Source: Bettongia penicillata ogilbyi (taxonomy: Eukaryota; Chordata; Mammalia; Diprotodontia; Potoroidae). Taken from it: a stretch of DNA of 64,000 nt. The stretch is taken from the NCBI GenBank assembly GCA_023548195.1, contig JAJHZJ010000061.1:9155378-9219377 (forward strand). The letters are read 5' to 3'. Shown here in pieces: positions 1 through 10,345 of this stretch. The stretch's first letter is position 1, and each line of letters begins with the position of its first letter. The notes beneath the pieces are model-generated. The model saw nothing but the letters and a program-made list of their open reading frames with translations. It did no database searches and was not told the DNA's origin. Both the position numbers and the translations under genes were made by a program.

Positions 1-2557
1 AGAGGAACTAATCTTATATTATTTAGTTTATGTGATTGCAAGGTGTAGTCTTGGATGGGAAATGCAGGGACATAGTGTCTGTGCAGTTTTAAAGGGGGCT
101 TTAATTAAAGCCCATTAGGAAAACAACATGGATATGAAGTTTAAGGAAAGCATAAAAGTTTTGGGTATTATTTGAAAGTTTTTGGTTAAACTCTCTCTCG
201 ATTCACCCTCCAATTCTGGCCAAATTGTGAGGGTGGAGGGAGACAGAGATCTGGTGCAGGCTGATCGGCATTTTCATTATCTCATGCCTCACCTAAAAGA
301 AAAGTATTTTGTATAATGAGAAGTAACCAAAAGGTAGTTATTCTGTTCACATTTTAAGTGAAACGTGTCACTCCTAATTGGATGTTTAAAACAGATCAGG
401 ATTTGTTATATTATTTGGCACTAGGCAAATTGGAAATATGCATAAATCTTAAAGGGACACCTCAGCAGAGATAAAGCTTTTGAAACTCTCCAGCAGAATG
501 GAATAGACTTGGCGCCACTGGGCAGTTGTCCAGAAGTCTCCCTCCCTTCAGCTGAGGAATTCAAAAACTCTCTCATTCAAAGAAGTTCTTAAGGAGTGGA
601 CACAGAAGTAAAATTTACTTGAGTAAAGGATGGAACCATTAAGATTTTTGCCCTGCAGTCCCAACTATCATTCAGCTGGGTCTACAGTGAACTGTAACTC
701 TTATCATTCCAGATTAGATCAAAGGAAGAGAATGCTAAAGAATAGTAGGAAATTTAATTTACCCTTCCCAGAGGATAGGGGTTGGGTCACAGCAATGAGA
801 TCACAAACCAACCAGCCTCTACATTTAGTAAGCTCAGTCTTCTATTAACTATTTATATGTGATGGTTTGGAAATGTAATTAGTGACACCTAAGTTTCACT
901 CTTGGTGTTACTGTTGTGTTTCTAAAGTGTTATAGTCTTGTATTGTAAAAATTGAGTAACCCCTGCAATTCAGAAAGTGTTAGAGAAAGTAATTTCTAAA
1001 TGTGAATATTGTTGAAACCAAAAGATGTTGGGAAAATTGTAAAACCAGTTCTGTTATTTTAAATTTACCAGTCTTGCTAACCTTGTCTTAGAATGTTTTG
1101 GTTTTTGTAATTGTCATTTAGAAAACCAGGTATTTTCACCTTTGCCCATTACAGAAGTTAAAACAATTTGGCTATCACTTTAAAAGTTGTAAGATTTTTA
1201 TTTGGAGTTACTGTGTTAATGCTAAACCTAAAGCTGTTAATTGATTGCTGTGTGTAGAAAAGGAATTGAATTAAAACTTTTTAGATATGCTTGTTGATGG
1301 CAGGCATGGGTGCGGTACTGATCCCCTTTATTTTGTAAAATTGTGAAGGCCTTTAGGAAACCATCCCAGTAGGTAGTCATCAGTCCTGAGAAAGAAACTT
1401 TGATTGGCTTATGCAAATTATAAACAATGAATAGGACTTGATTAGAAGTTGTAATATATAGAGAGGATTTTTTGCAATTGGCTTTTACATTTGAACAAGT
1501 TTTAAACTTGAAAAGGAAAGATCTTAATGGAATTCCCTTATGCATATGAGTCCTAGTAAATCATTATTGCTTACTTATAGCTCCATGAGAATAGGAATGA
1601 CTATCTGGCTCTCAGCTGATGAAGGAATTGTTATTAAAGGTGAAAGACGTGAGACCACAAATATTTTTGTTTTTGAGTTTGAATTTGAGTATAGTTGGTT
1701 GCATTAAATCAGTATCAGAGGAATACCACAAGCTACTCAAAGGGAATGTTTTCCACCTGACTACTCCTGAGTCTGGCTATGAAACAGATACTATATAATT
1801 GGAGAATTTGTATCTGAATTCAAAGTCAAGGATGTTTTATTCTGTCCTATTTGCTATGCCACATGTCCCTGCTTTCTCTTTCTATAGCAAATTTTATGAT
1901 CAATAAATAGTAAGTGACCAACAAAACACGTGAGCCCCAATCTAAGTAAACTCACCTAAGACTCACCTAAGATGATGTCCCCATTGTTTAAAAGAATTTT
2001 ATAAGCAGTAGTGTTTTTCTGTAATCAGTCTCTTACTGTTATCAATGTGAGAGTATATATTGCACCTTTTTGACTAAAGAGCATTTTGTGGGATGCATCT
2101 AATATTCTGTGATAATTAAGAATTTGGTTTGTTGTAATACTTCCGGCATTCATATCCTAAGGACATTTTCATACCAACTAAGCTTTAATGGATTTTAATT
2201 TTAAGGGTTTATTTTTGTTTCAAAGTAAGAAGAGAACTATTATTTTGAAGGTTTTCAACTAAATTTTTTGTAAAAGTCTAGTGACTGTTAACAACAGGAC
2301 AAATTTTAAACAGTTTTAAATTTTCATTTTCAAGACAATGTATTGATAAATTAATATGTAATGGTTTATGAAGCAGGAAAGATCTTGCTCTTTTAATCTG
2401 AACTTGTAGTCATTCCTTGGCTTAAGCAAAAGTTAAATTTAGTATTTGAACTTATTAACAACTTAATTTCTAAAAAGTTTTCTTTTTCAGAGTAAATGTA
2501 ATCAGAGAAGGAGAAACTACCCTGTGAAACAATGATATAAGGTGGTAAGGCTTAAGT
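1..2557. other. Unassigned AT-rich sequence
   Basis: No gene, LTR or SINE is recognisable here. A full retrovirus would have its gag, protease and reverse transcriptase fingers/palm to the left of the pol remnant at 2558. I see no catalytic YxDD-type motif, no copy of the 3' LTR and no primer binding site followed by a leader. Either the 5' half was deleted, or it has decayed beyond recognition, or this is host DNA. The two longest open frames (72 and 102 codons) resemble nothing I know. Confidence 0.5.
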
Positions 2558-2572
2558 TTGAAGTCACCTATC

Positions 2573-3118
2573 ATAGATTCTACAAAGGTTACAACTTTAT
2601 ATGACTTTCAGAAATTGATAGGAGTAATTCAGTGGTGTAGGCCACAGTTGGGAGTTACAACTGATCAAATGAAACCATTATATGATTTATTGAAAGGTCC
2701 TTCTCAATTAAACTCATGCAGAGAATGGACATGTTTGAAATTAGTGCAGAAAAAGATTATGGGGTGTACTATTAGCAGGATATTAGAATCACAGGACTTG
2801 AAAGTAACAATTTTATTCACTGAAAAAATACCCACTGGAGTTTTACATCAAAAACAAGGGATTATTGAGTGGGTACATTTGGCTCAGATAAAGAACAGAG
2901 CTTGTGTGCCTTATGCTGTGCTGGTAGCCCAAGTCATACATAAGGCAGTGAAGAGAGTAAGGATGTTAATAGGACAGAAACCTCACACAATATATACTAT
3001 GTATACAAGTCAACAAATAGAGAACTGCATACAAGAGTTTGTGGAATGGCAGATATTGATTAATCAGAATTTCCAACACGGGCTCCCAATTCCTTTTGGG
3101 CAGCAATTTGCCACGTGG
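2573..3118 (+). pseudogene. pol: ERV pol: reverse transcriptase thumb/connection fragment
   Basis: The open frame has the run DFQKLIGVIQW followed by PLYDLLKG, which marks the region after the polymerase palm in class II retroviral reverse transcriptase. Further on are the ILF.EK.PTGVLHQ and IEWVHLAQ segments of the connection domain, then about 70 residues of more diverged sequence. The catalytic palm is missing upstream. The frame continues to 3157, but its last residues are out of register, because the RNase H domain that follows lies in another frame. A frameshift near 3118 joins them. Confidence 0.8.
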
Positions 3119-3480
3119 CCATGGTCTTGGCCGACAAATGCTCTTCCTCACCGGTAGAGGGAGTTAATGTTTTTACAGATGTAACAAAAAATTTTAGGGC
3201 ATCTATGTATATTCCATCTAAAAAGGAGATGCATAAATTTAAAACAACATTTACTTCTACACAACAAAATGAATTATATGCAGTATTGCAAGCATTATTA
3301 TATGTGAAAGAACCTTGCAATATCATCACAGACAGAAAGTATACAGCACTATTGATACCTAGATTAGAGTCAGCCTATACTCCTGATAGGGCAGATAGTA
3401 TTAAACAGATTACTGTGGAAGTTCAACTAGCAATAAGGGCCAAAACAACAATATTTTATATCACACACACTCGGTCACAT
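3118..3480 (+). pseudogene. pol: ERV pol: RNase H domain, C-terminus lost
   Basis: The domain begins about VNVFTDVTKN. Its three leading acidic residues are still present: Asp in FTD (codon 3178-3180), Glu in QQNELYAVLQAL (3271-3273) and Asp in IITDRKY (3331-3333). The Ser usual after the second Asp has become Arg. The strand FYITHTRSHS near the end is the one that normally precedes the last catalytic residues. Directly after it the sequence jumps to the middle of integrase, so the RNase H end is deleted. The frame closes at a stop at 3508-3510. Confidence 0.82.
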
Positions 3481-3481
3481 T

Positions 3482-3790
3482 CTAAATCATGGAGTACCAA
3501 AAAGCATTAAACCAAACAATGGTCCAGCTTATGTCAGTAAAGCCATTGAACAGTTCATGGTGGAATTTTCCATTTTACATGTCACTGCAATCCCCCATAA
3601 TCCCACTGGTCAAGCTATAGTGGAACGAGCGAATCGCTCCCTGGACACCTACTTGCACAAACAAAAAGGAGTAGTTGGACCAGGAGTTGATGACAAATTC
3701 GCAATTGGCTGTTTATACTCTAAATTGATGATAAATTACAATTGGCTGTTTGGCTGTTTATACTCTAAATTATTTAAAATTCTATAATGA
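3482..3790 (+). pseudogene. pol: ERV pol: integrase catalytic core fragment
   Basis: In the frame starting at 3482 the sequence reads through NHGVPKSIKPNNGPAY and on to NPTGQAIVERANRSLD, the second and third parts of the DDE core. The central Asp (codon 3515-3517) is Asn here, while the Glu of VERANR (3623-3625) is kept. The zinc-binding N-terminus and the first catalytic Asp are absent, lost with the end of RNase H in one deletion. After 3700 a short duplication repeats the LYSKL-like stretch and breaks the alignment. Confidence 0.85.
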
Positions 3791-4098
3791 TGGCTTATTG
3801 GCTGCTATGAAATTCTTAACATTTCCTAATAAGGAGTCTGCAAAGAATGAATCAGCAGTAACAAGTGCCCTGAAAGCAGCCAGTAATGAGGCACGATGAG
3901 AATAAAAATTGATTTGGTCCTCATACAGTGTTAACGTGGGGAAAAGGGTATGTTTGTGTTTTAACAGATGATAATAAAGAAGTTTGGGTTCCAGTGAAAA
4001 GAATAAGAGTGATAGAGGACAACTGCCAAGGTGAAGCGGTCACAGGAAGTGAGGAGGTGCTATCGGTGGCAGATGAAAAAACTTCTGGAGAAGCTTAA
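3791..4098 (+). pseudogene. pol: ERV pol: integrase C-terminal domain
   Basis: From 3916 the reading GPHTVLTWGKGYVCVLTDDN and then WVPVKRIRVIED matches the DNA-binding C-terminal domain of retroviral integrase, with its Gly-Pro and WVP landmarks. About 26 residues after that landmark the frame stops at 4096-4098. The part from 3791 to 3915, which should link core and C-terminus, is recognisable only in pieces: a stretch resembling FLTFPNKESAKNESAV and a stop near 3897. The end of pol lies 14 bases before the first env ATG. Confidence 0.75.
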
Positions 4099-4112
4099 TC
4101 AACTAGGTCACG

Positions 4113-4346
4113 ATGACTCCTTTCATTTTTCTCGTACTTATCATGACACTCAAGAACACTGCGTCCATCGACCCAGCACCGAAGGAACAACAGAGATGGG
4201 CGTTCGTCAGGAATCCACCATGGTTAAGGGTGATGTCATGGAGTGAGACAATAACCAAATTTATCATCCAAGGCAATATTTCTCACATGTTTAAAGATGA
4301 TGGACTATACTATGATAATAATGGGACTCTTTTTCAGAGACACTAA
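4113..4346 (+). pseudogene. env: ERV env: leader and N-terminal segment
   Basis: A 77-codon frame starts 14 bases after the pol stop, the usual place for env. Its first dozen residues are hydrophobic, like a signal peptide. The rest includes WAFVRNPPWLRVMSW and a potential N-glycosylation site in GNISHM. I assign it to env by position and leader rather than by a diagnostic motif. It stops at 4344-4346, long before a full surface subunit. Confidence 0.55.
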
Positions 4347-5160
4347 CTTTTCAGAACTAGTCACAGGTTTCCCACCTTGTCTATAGAAGGGTATCCCTGG
4401 GAATTGGAATGGGTTTGGTTTTAAATACTTCAAGGTTCAGCCCGGCATTCCCTTTGCTCTCCCCTCCCCTTGCTACGCCGGAATTACCCCCCATAACTCT
4501 ATTACCCTCGATGTTGGGTCCTCCCTGCCCCCAAATTGCTCTTCCTGGACGAATACCTCTGACCCCCTGTACCCCCCACTAGGGCAAGTTTTTGTTTGTG
4601 GGGACAATCTGGCATACACAGCACTCCCCCTCATCCTCCGCTGAGGAACCCCCTGCGGATTCTCATTCCCAGGACGGGTCTTCCAGTAAGGATGAGAATA
4701 AGAATGATGATGACCATGCAGATGATGCCCAAATTGCACAAAACACCCCTCCCAAGAAATTTCAAAAGCTTCATTTCAAATCACTCAAAGATTTGCATTC
4801 GGCAGATCTTTGTAAACTAGCCATAGGGGCTCCGGCCAATTGGGACTTGGAGGGATATTCTGATCAACAGGAGGCCCCCTCCGGAAAGCAGTTCCCTGAT
4901 CCATGGGGTGGGTGTGGTACACAATCCCGAAGAAGTATGTTGAGAACACTCCCCTTTTATGTTTGCCCCGGCCCTCATAGAAGCCGTGCCTTGAACACCA
5001 AATGTGGAGGCATAACTGATTATTACTGCCGTAGCTGGGACTGTGAAACCACGGGTGACACTTATTGGGGTCCTTCTTCCTCCTGGGACTATATTAGGGT
5101 TACTGCTAATTATACCATCAAACTTTTCAAAAGCGTCCCTGTACCCTGCTATGATCAATA
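4347..5160 (+). pseudogene. env: ERV env: gamma-type surface subunit fragment
   Basis: The frame 4592-5161 (189 codons) holds LPFYVCPGPH, then CGGITDYYCRSWDCETTG and SSSWDYIRV. This Cys-rich CETTG/SSSWD run is a hallmark of gammaretrovirus and type D surface subunits. The piece before 4592 is pyrimidine- and Pro-rich in another frame and likely belongs to the same gene. The protein stops at 5159-5161 just after the motif. The rest of the surface subunit, the furin site and the entire transmembrane subunit are missing. Confidence 0.8.
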
Positions 5161-5412
5161 ATGTGCTTTTGCTGTGACTGTGCCAATGACGGGAATATTG
5201 TGGCCCCATGACCTGGATAATCATGCCATTGGCTGCAGAGGTACCCAATGACGGGATTATTGTGGGTCCACCTACCAGAAATGCTGGAGGTGGGGGCCAC
5301 CCACATAGCCTAAGACAGGGGCCCTGCCCACTTTCGGTACCAGGCATGGAGTCAGGCCACATAGCCTAAGACAGGCCAGCCACCTCCCCTTTTTAAATAA
5401 AAACGGGGGACA
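5161..5412 (+). other. ERV pre-LTR spacer with short direct repeats and polypurine tract
   Basis: This interval replaces the transmembrane half of env. It contains an exact 18-base direct repeat (5302-5319 and 5358-5375) and a near-exact 20-base repeat (starting 5183 and 5245). It ends in the purine run AAAAACGGGGGA, which is the polypurine tract that primes plus-strand DNA synthesis just before the LTR. Confidence 0.7.
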
Positions 5413-5907
5413 TGTTGGAGACTGGAGACTGAATTGTCAGTTACTCTTTTCTCCCTCTTCTTAGTTGTTAAGGGCACAATGGACCAAAGCCCTTCCTGGC
5501 GGGAAGAGAGTACTAGGAAGTCCTGACCTGCCCACGTGGCTCTGCCAGCCCAGCGCTAGAAAGACTTCCTGGTCTGAGACTAAGCAGCCACCAACCAACC
5601 AGAAGGGAATACGACCTGGGATAGGGAATCATGCCCTTTTTTGGTTTGGTTTGGAAGGGCTCACACCAATGAGATGAAAAACTCCACCCCCAGGATATGA
5701 CTTTGTAGTGATTGCTTATATAAACCCTCCCCTGGTGCAATAAAGTGAGACTGCCTGTTACCAACTATGCCTCGGTCTCCTTCCTCTCCGTGATCCTGTC
5801 CCCGGACCTCGTGGCCTTCCAAGGTCCCCCGGGTCCCCCTCGAGCCCAGCTCCCCCGGCACTCTCCAGCGTCCCTGACCCACGATTGTTGACCTGCGGGA
5901 CGGGTCA
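5413..5907 (+). repeat. Retroviral 3' LTR
   Basis: The LTR starts with TGTTGGAGACTGG directly after the polypurine tract and ends near GGGTCA at about 5907. The right edge is uncertain because I cannot see the 5' LTR or a target duplication to compare. It contains a TATA box and a poly(A) signal and is more GC-rich than its surroundings in its last 120 bases. Confidence 0.7.
5717..5744 (+). promoter_or_regulatory. LTR TATA box and AATAAA signal
   Basis: TATATAAA lies at 5717-5724 and AATAAA at 5739-5744. The short distance between them is usual for compact retroviral LTRs with a short R region. Whether this LTR still drives transcription cannot be judged from sequence. Confidence 0.6.
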
Positions 5908-7334
5908 CTTGTTCACCATCTTTCTTCTATTCAATGTATGGTATTAGTTCTGTCTCTCTGCCCTTCCTATGAGAAGCCCTCAATCCAACCCCCACTCCAC
6001 CAGAAAGAGTGAATCGTTCCTGTGTGGTAGCCAACACGTGAGCTGGCCAAGGAGATCTTGAGACTGGATCTCAAAGCCCCAGTGCTTCTTTTGTTTTGGA
6101 TCCCTTTCTGGAGCACAGATGACCCAATAATGATCCCAAAAGGAGCTTCCAGCCTGGGAGGTAACCTTATGAGTTCATGAGATCTGGAAATAGAGTCTTT
6201 CCAGTGGCACTGAGTAGTATCAGGGGAGCTTCTGCTTCTGACAGGATGACCACTGACAAGGAGAGGGTTTCAGTGCTGCCTGGGCTTGCCAGAAGTCATG
6301 TACCCGGAGGGATTTATTTGGACACTGCAGAGTTGAAGCAAAGGTGAAAAGCTAATTCAGCAAACCATGTTTTGATGTTCTAAATATCATTCTCCACGTA
6401 GAGTACAACAGTAGTTATGTTATTTCTTCTTGTTTAAGTTTTTTCTTTCAATGAAAGCATGAGAGTCATGTGTGTTAAGCATTTCTTTTGATAAAGAAAT
6501 AAATAACTGTCCTACTCTTGATCTACACTGTACATTGCATGCTTTCTACTTCTGGCTTTTGGGAAAACCTAAAGCTATATCTTGGCTTAAACTAATTTCC
6601 TTTGTGGCTCTAGGGTTGGATTATAAAGCACCAGAAGGTGGGATAAGAGAGATCCTGACTTCTCTCTTTAGAGAGCAAGGCACCCCCTGAACCTGGTCTT
6701 TTCAAGTGTGGATCCACTGAGCTGAGAGGGGCCTTTTTATGGTGGAGAAGGTAAGCCCCCCAGGGACCCTCCCTCTGCACCCCCGCCACCCCCTGACTCA
6801 GCAGCAGCAATTGATATTATTACACAAGCATTGTCTTTACTTTCCAAGATTAAATGACAGGATCACAGTTAGAACCAGGACTTGACCCTATATCTTTGTG
6901 CTCCAAAATTACCACAATTACTACTACACAATGTTCTTGTTTTTTTCACAGGTGAAGATGGGGTGTCATGGTGAGATGTGCTATCCATCTCCTAACAGAG
7001 AAGTGTTGGACTTAGAGGGCAGACTGCCCAGGATGGACCCAAAAGCATTTGAGCCCCATGTGGTTCAGTGTTGTCTCTAGCTATAGTACTGGCTCAGCTT
7101 GCCGCTCTCTGCTTTGCTTCCGTCCCCAGTCAGCATGCTGAGAGTTCCTGCTAAGGCATAAGTGCCCACCCTCTCTTCCTCTCTGCTCACCCAGTGCTAT
7201 GTACCTGGTGAATCCCAGTGCATATAGTTTTACTTTCTATAGAAAAGTCATCCCGTGTCACCTTTATCACCAGAATTAGGAGTTGAGCTGGCAAAGATCA
7301 CAGGATTAGAGACTTATTGATAGAAACGACCTTA
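5908..7334. other. Unassigned, mostly unique sequence
   Basis: I recognise no gene here. Around 6820-6890 there is a weak trace of a CORE-SINE or L3 tail on the minus strand. The open frames of 60-72 codons have no recognisable content. Confidence 0.4.
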
Positions 7335-7490
7335 AGAGTAGTAAGTAGCACAGCTGGAAATTGGGATAAAGGGATCTGGGTTCAAAGCCTGACTTGGACA
7401 GTCTTATTACTTTGTCTCTCCACATATGTAGAAAGGGGGCTTAGATACAATGACCTTTCAAGTCTGGTACAGTTCTCAGAATGCAGGTTC
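7335..7490 (+). repeat. CORE-SINE-like fragment, strongly diverged
   Basis: The phrase GGATCTGGGTTCAAAGCCTG and the later AGGGGGCTTAGATACAATGA fit the box B region and the tail of an old tRNA-derived SINE. Confidence 0.4.
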
Positions 7491-7918
7491 TATTAGCACA
7501 TTCTAAGTTCCAGCCTCTGGAAGAGAGCCCATTCACCCCACTTTAGAGTTCTAAGAGCCTAATAAACCAAGATCAGTCCTGGAACAGAGGTTCAACTGAA
7601 AGATCAGTTTTGTTTTACACTTAGTATGTGTACTCATAGGGGTAATCTCTCCTGAGAGTTCTGATTCATTTTTTTTTTCAGGAATTGAAAAGTACTTCAT
7701 TTCCTGGACTGGACAGTGTGTGCTACATCTGGTCTTTAATTTAAAGCTTAGTAACTGAGGAACAGTGAGCTCACACTAGGTTGGAGTGGGTTGCAGGTCA
7801 TTTTGGAAGTGAAATGAGTAATGGTCTTCCTAATTGGGTGCCCATACAATAGAAGGGGGGAGGTTTCAGTTGATTGATTGCAACACTCTTTTGATGCCAA
7901 GAATCCTGGAAATCCCAT
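7491..7918. other. Unassigned sequence
   Basis: No repeat or coding signal is evident. It leads into the palindrome cluster at 7.9 kb. Confidence 0.35.
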
Positions 7919-7943
7919 GGGTAATTAAGATAATTAATTACCC
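7919..7943. promoter_or_regulatory. Perfect inverted repeat with two TAATTA cores
   Basis: Arms GGGTAATTAA and TTAATTACCC flank a 5-base GATAA centre. TAATTA is the core bound by many homeodomain proteins. A second perfect palindrome, GGTAATTACC, sits at 8176-8185. Function is inferred only from motif shape. Confidence 0.35.
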
Positions 7944-7961
7944 TGAATACCCTTAAAGGGC

Positions 7962-8049
7962 AACCGGGGTTGATTTCTGAAAGGAAGGAAAGCTTAAGAG
8001 TCTGGTAACCGGGGTTGATTTCTGAAAGGAAGGAAAGCTTAAGAGTCTG
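7962..8049 (+). repeat. Two-copy tandem duplication, 45-bp unit
   Basis: Copy one starts at 7962 and copy two at 8007. The 43 bases AACCGGGGTT...AGAGTCTG are identical in both. No divergence at all suggests a recent event or an assembly artefact. Confidence 0.9.
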
Positions 8050-8175
8050 TGAGGGAGGCAGGAGTTCCGAAGACTGTCACCAGGATGAGAAGTTGGGGGA
8101 CTTTGAGTTTTCCTTCTCTTTGTCACCAAGTGGAAGTAATAGACTCCAGCTCAGTCTCTACACTGACAGGATAAT

Positions 8176-8185
8176 GGTAATTACC
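8176..8185. promoter_or_regulatory. Palindrome GGTAATTACC
   Basis: A 10-base perfect palindrome with a TAATTA core, 233 bases after the larger TAATTA inverted repeat. Confidence 0.3.
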
Positions 8186-8313
8186 GCAGGCAGTGTGCCC
8201 TGGGGTAATCAATGAATACTGCTTAGATGCCTGAGATCCCGGGATAAAAAAAGTGCCGTAAGAGTGACGCACTCATAAATTTCACTGATTACTTTTGTGG
8301 ACCATATATATAC

Positions 8314-8562
8314 CTTTGCTGTGGTTCAGTCATTTCCAGTCTTGTCCGATTCTCCGTGACCCCATTTGGTATTTTCTTGGCCAAGATACTGGAGTGGTTT
8401 GCCATTTCCTTCTCCGATTCATTTTACAGATGGCAACACTGAGGCAAACAGGATTAAGTGACTTGCTCAAGATAGCACAGTGTCTGAGGCACATTTGAGC
8501 TCAGGAAGATGAGTCTTCTTGTGTCCAGGCTCAGCACTATCGTCTGCTCTACCTAACTGCTC
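8314..8562 (-). repeat. Marsupial tRNA-RTE SINE, near full length
   Basis: Read on the minus strand it runs from a tRNA-like head through the TCACTTAACC... region to an RTE-derived tail containing AAATGGGGTCACGGAGAA. On the plus strand the tail appears first, as TTCAGTCATTTCCAGTC. Confidence 0.85.
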
Positions 8563-8569
8563 TCCACAT

Positions 8570-8920
8570 ATATAAGTACATATTAATCTACATATACACA
8601 CATACATTACCCTCTACGTACACTCCCTTTATGTGTGTACAGAAATATGTATATATACTGACATATATGATACATCATATACGTACACATACATGCATAA
8701 ACACATAGAAAATATGTTATATATCTATATAGTTACATATTTATATGTTATACTTATGTATTATATTTTATATTAATAATATTATAAAGGTATATATTTT
8801 ATAATATTATAAAGGTATATATACCTTTATAATAAAGGTATTATATTTTATATATTTATTTTATTTAGTTTTATATTTACATAAATATGTCATATAGTTA
8901 TATAGTATGTCTGTATCAGC
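8570..8920. repeat. AT-rich low-complexity tract with a 30-bp palindrome
   Basis: The tract is built of TATA, ACATA and TTTATA runs. At 8805-8834 it contains a perfect 30-base palindrome centred on GGTATATATACC, next to a direct copy of one arm at about 8780-8800. Confidence 0.85.
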
Positions 8921-10055
8921 ATGACTAATCCCGATCCATGCCATCTGTCCCCTAGTTATCATTTCATCTTCACTATTCCCCCAGGCCTCTGTGCCACTTT
9001 CCAGCCATCTGTATGCTGTGCTGCTGACAGTCAGACCCTCATCCCCATCTCTCCTGCCTACGTGGACTTCTCCCTTAGGAAGCTGAGCTCTAATAGGTGA
9101 GCCTTCACTTTATTTTGCCTCGTAACAGGCCTCCCCATCACTTCCTGGCCATTTCTAAGTCATCCTGCTACAGAAGCCCACACCTCAGCCTTTTCTAGTT
9201 TCTAGCTGCATTTTATGTTTTGCCTGACTCCTTTAGAACTCAAGCTCTGCCCACTCCAAGGAACTAGCTTGCTTGCTTGCACTTGCACCCTTAGAGCTTA
9301 GCATAGTGTAAGTGCTTAATAAGTATTTTTGTTATTCATTCATTTAGATGTCATACCTTGCAGTCAGAAAGATCTCGAAGTCTTGTCTTGCACGTATCGC
9401 CTGTGTAAAGCTCAGCAAGTTACTTAACTTCTCAAAAACTACGCAGTGGCCCTGAGAAAAAGACTTCTGCCCATGTTTTGGCATAACACGTGGGTGGACA
9501 AATATGTAAAAGAACACAAACCATGCAAATTGGAAAGTGAGAGGAAAGAGGACTGGTGTGTGGCAGGAATGTACTGGAACTGAGAGCATGCTGAATTGTG
9601 AGGGTGAAACCCAGATAATGCCTCCTTTCTTTCTCTTTTTTTCCCCAGAGCATAGCACTAGGGAAATTTCCACTTAGAGTTTAAATCTTAATTACTTAAT
9701 TCAGCAACAATCTCCCCAGCCCACCCCCTACACCATATGGGGCTCAGGGGATAGACAAAGGAAGAAGTAGGTGACCCTGCCTGCAAGCCTCATCACAGCC
9801 TTTCTGCCTTATTTGAATATTTATCTGTGTTTCCACATTACTTGATAGTGCTTGTAAATTACATGGTCTTTAACAGTGATTTTTGCCTAACCCTCTAAGT
9901 ATACAATTTAAGATTGAGAAAAAGGAAGCTAGCCCATGAGAAAAGAAACATCTGAGGGTCTTATCCTTATGGAGCTTATCTAGATTCAATCTAGCAGGGG
10001 AATATGGCATATATGCAAATAATGCTATTCAAAATAGAGCTTTGTTATCGCCTTC
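8921..10055. other. Unassigned sequence with an L2-like tail near 9.3 kb
   Basis: At 9280-9345 the words TTAGAGCTTAGCATAGTG and AAGTGCTTAATAAGTA match the L2 3' tail. Pieces before it may be diverged L2. The minus-strand open frames of 73 and 109 codons near 9.4-9.7 kb show no known domain. Confidence 0.4.
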
Positions 10056-10059
10056 ATTA

Positions 10060-10345
10060 GATTTTGAGATCCCCAAGGGAAAGGACTATATTTTGCCTTT
10101 CTTTATATCACTAGTGCTTAGCACAGGACCTGATACATAGTAGGCCTTACTTGTTGACTGACTTTTAAATTTTTTATTGTAGTAATTTTTGTCCGTATCT
10201 TGTCTCCTCAATGAGATAATAAATTCCCTGAGGGTAAGAGCTATGCCTTCTTTATCTTTGCATTTTCTTTAGTGTCCATCACCCATCTCTATATATATCC
10301 CTGCCCATATTCAACAAATGTATGTGGAACGAGTACATGACTAAA
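10060..10345 (+). repeat. L2 3' tails, two fragments
   Basis: 10060-10165 has GTGCTTAGCACAGGACCTG and a poor TTGTTGACTGACT end. 10190-10345 has TGTCTCCTCAATGAGATAAT...CCTGAGGGTAAGAGC, the same region of the element in more diverged form. Confidence 0.65.

Larger units (their letters stand above)
2558..5907 (+). mobile_element. Decayed endogenous retrovirus, 3' half (pol-env-LTR)
   Basis: Reading left to right the element shows reverse transcriptase connection, RNase H, integrase core, integrase C-terminus, env start, part of the env surface subunit, a polypurine tract and an LTR. That is the order of a retroviral provirus. All coding parts are broken by frameshifts, stops and deletions, so the copy cannot make virus. 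The pol fragments are closest in style to class II (betaretrovirus-like) elements. The env fragment has the surface-subunit motif of gammaretroviruses. Type D retroviruses are known to combine these two sources, and endogenous type D elements have been reported in marsupials, so this may belong to that group. The 5' LTR is not in the window. Confidence 0.85.

Noticed and set aside
510..516. TGGCGCC, similar to the start of a lysine-tRNA primer binding site
   Set aside because: The bases that should follow do not match, and no LTR end precedes it.
2478..2490. TTTTCTTTTTCAG, a good-looking splice acceptor just before the pol remnant
   Set aside because: No coding exon follows; the sequence after it has stops in all frames before the ERV frame begins. 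Likely chance.
4817..5362. 181-codon minus-strand frame
   Set aside because: It is the shadow of the env surface fragment and spacer; it has no initiation context or domain.
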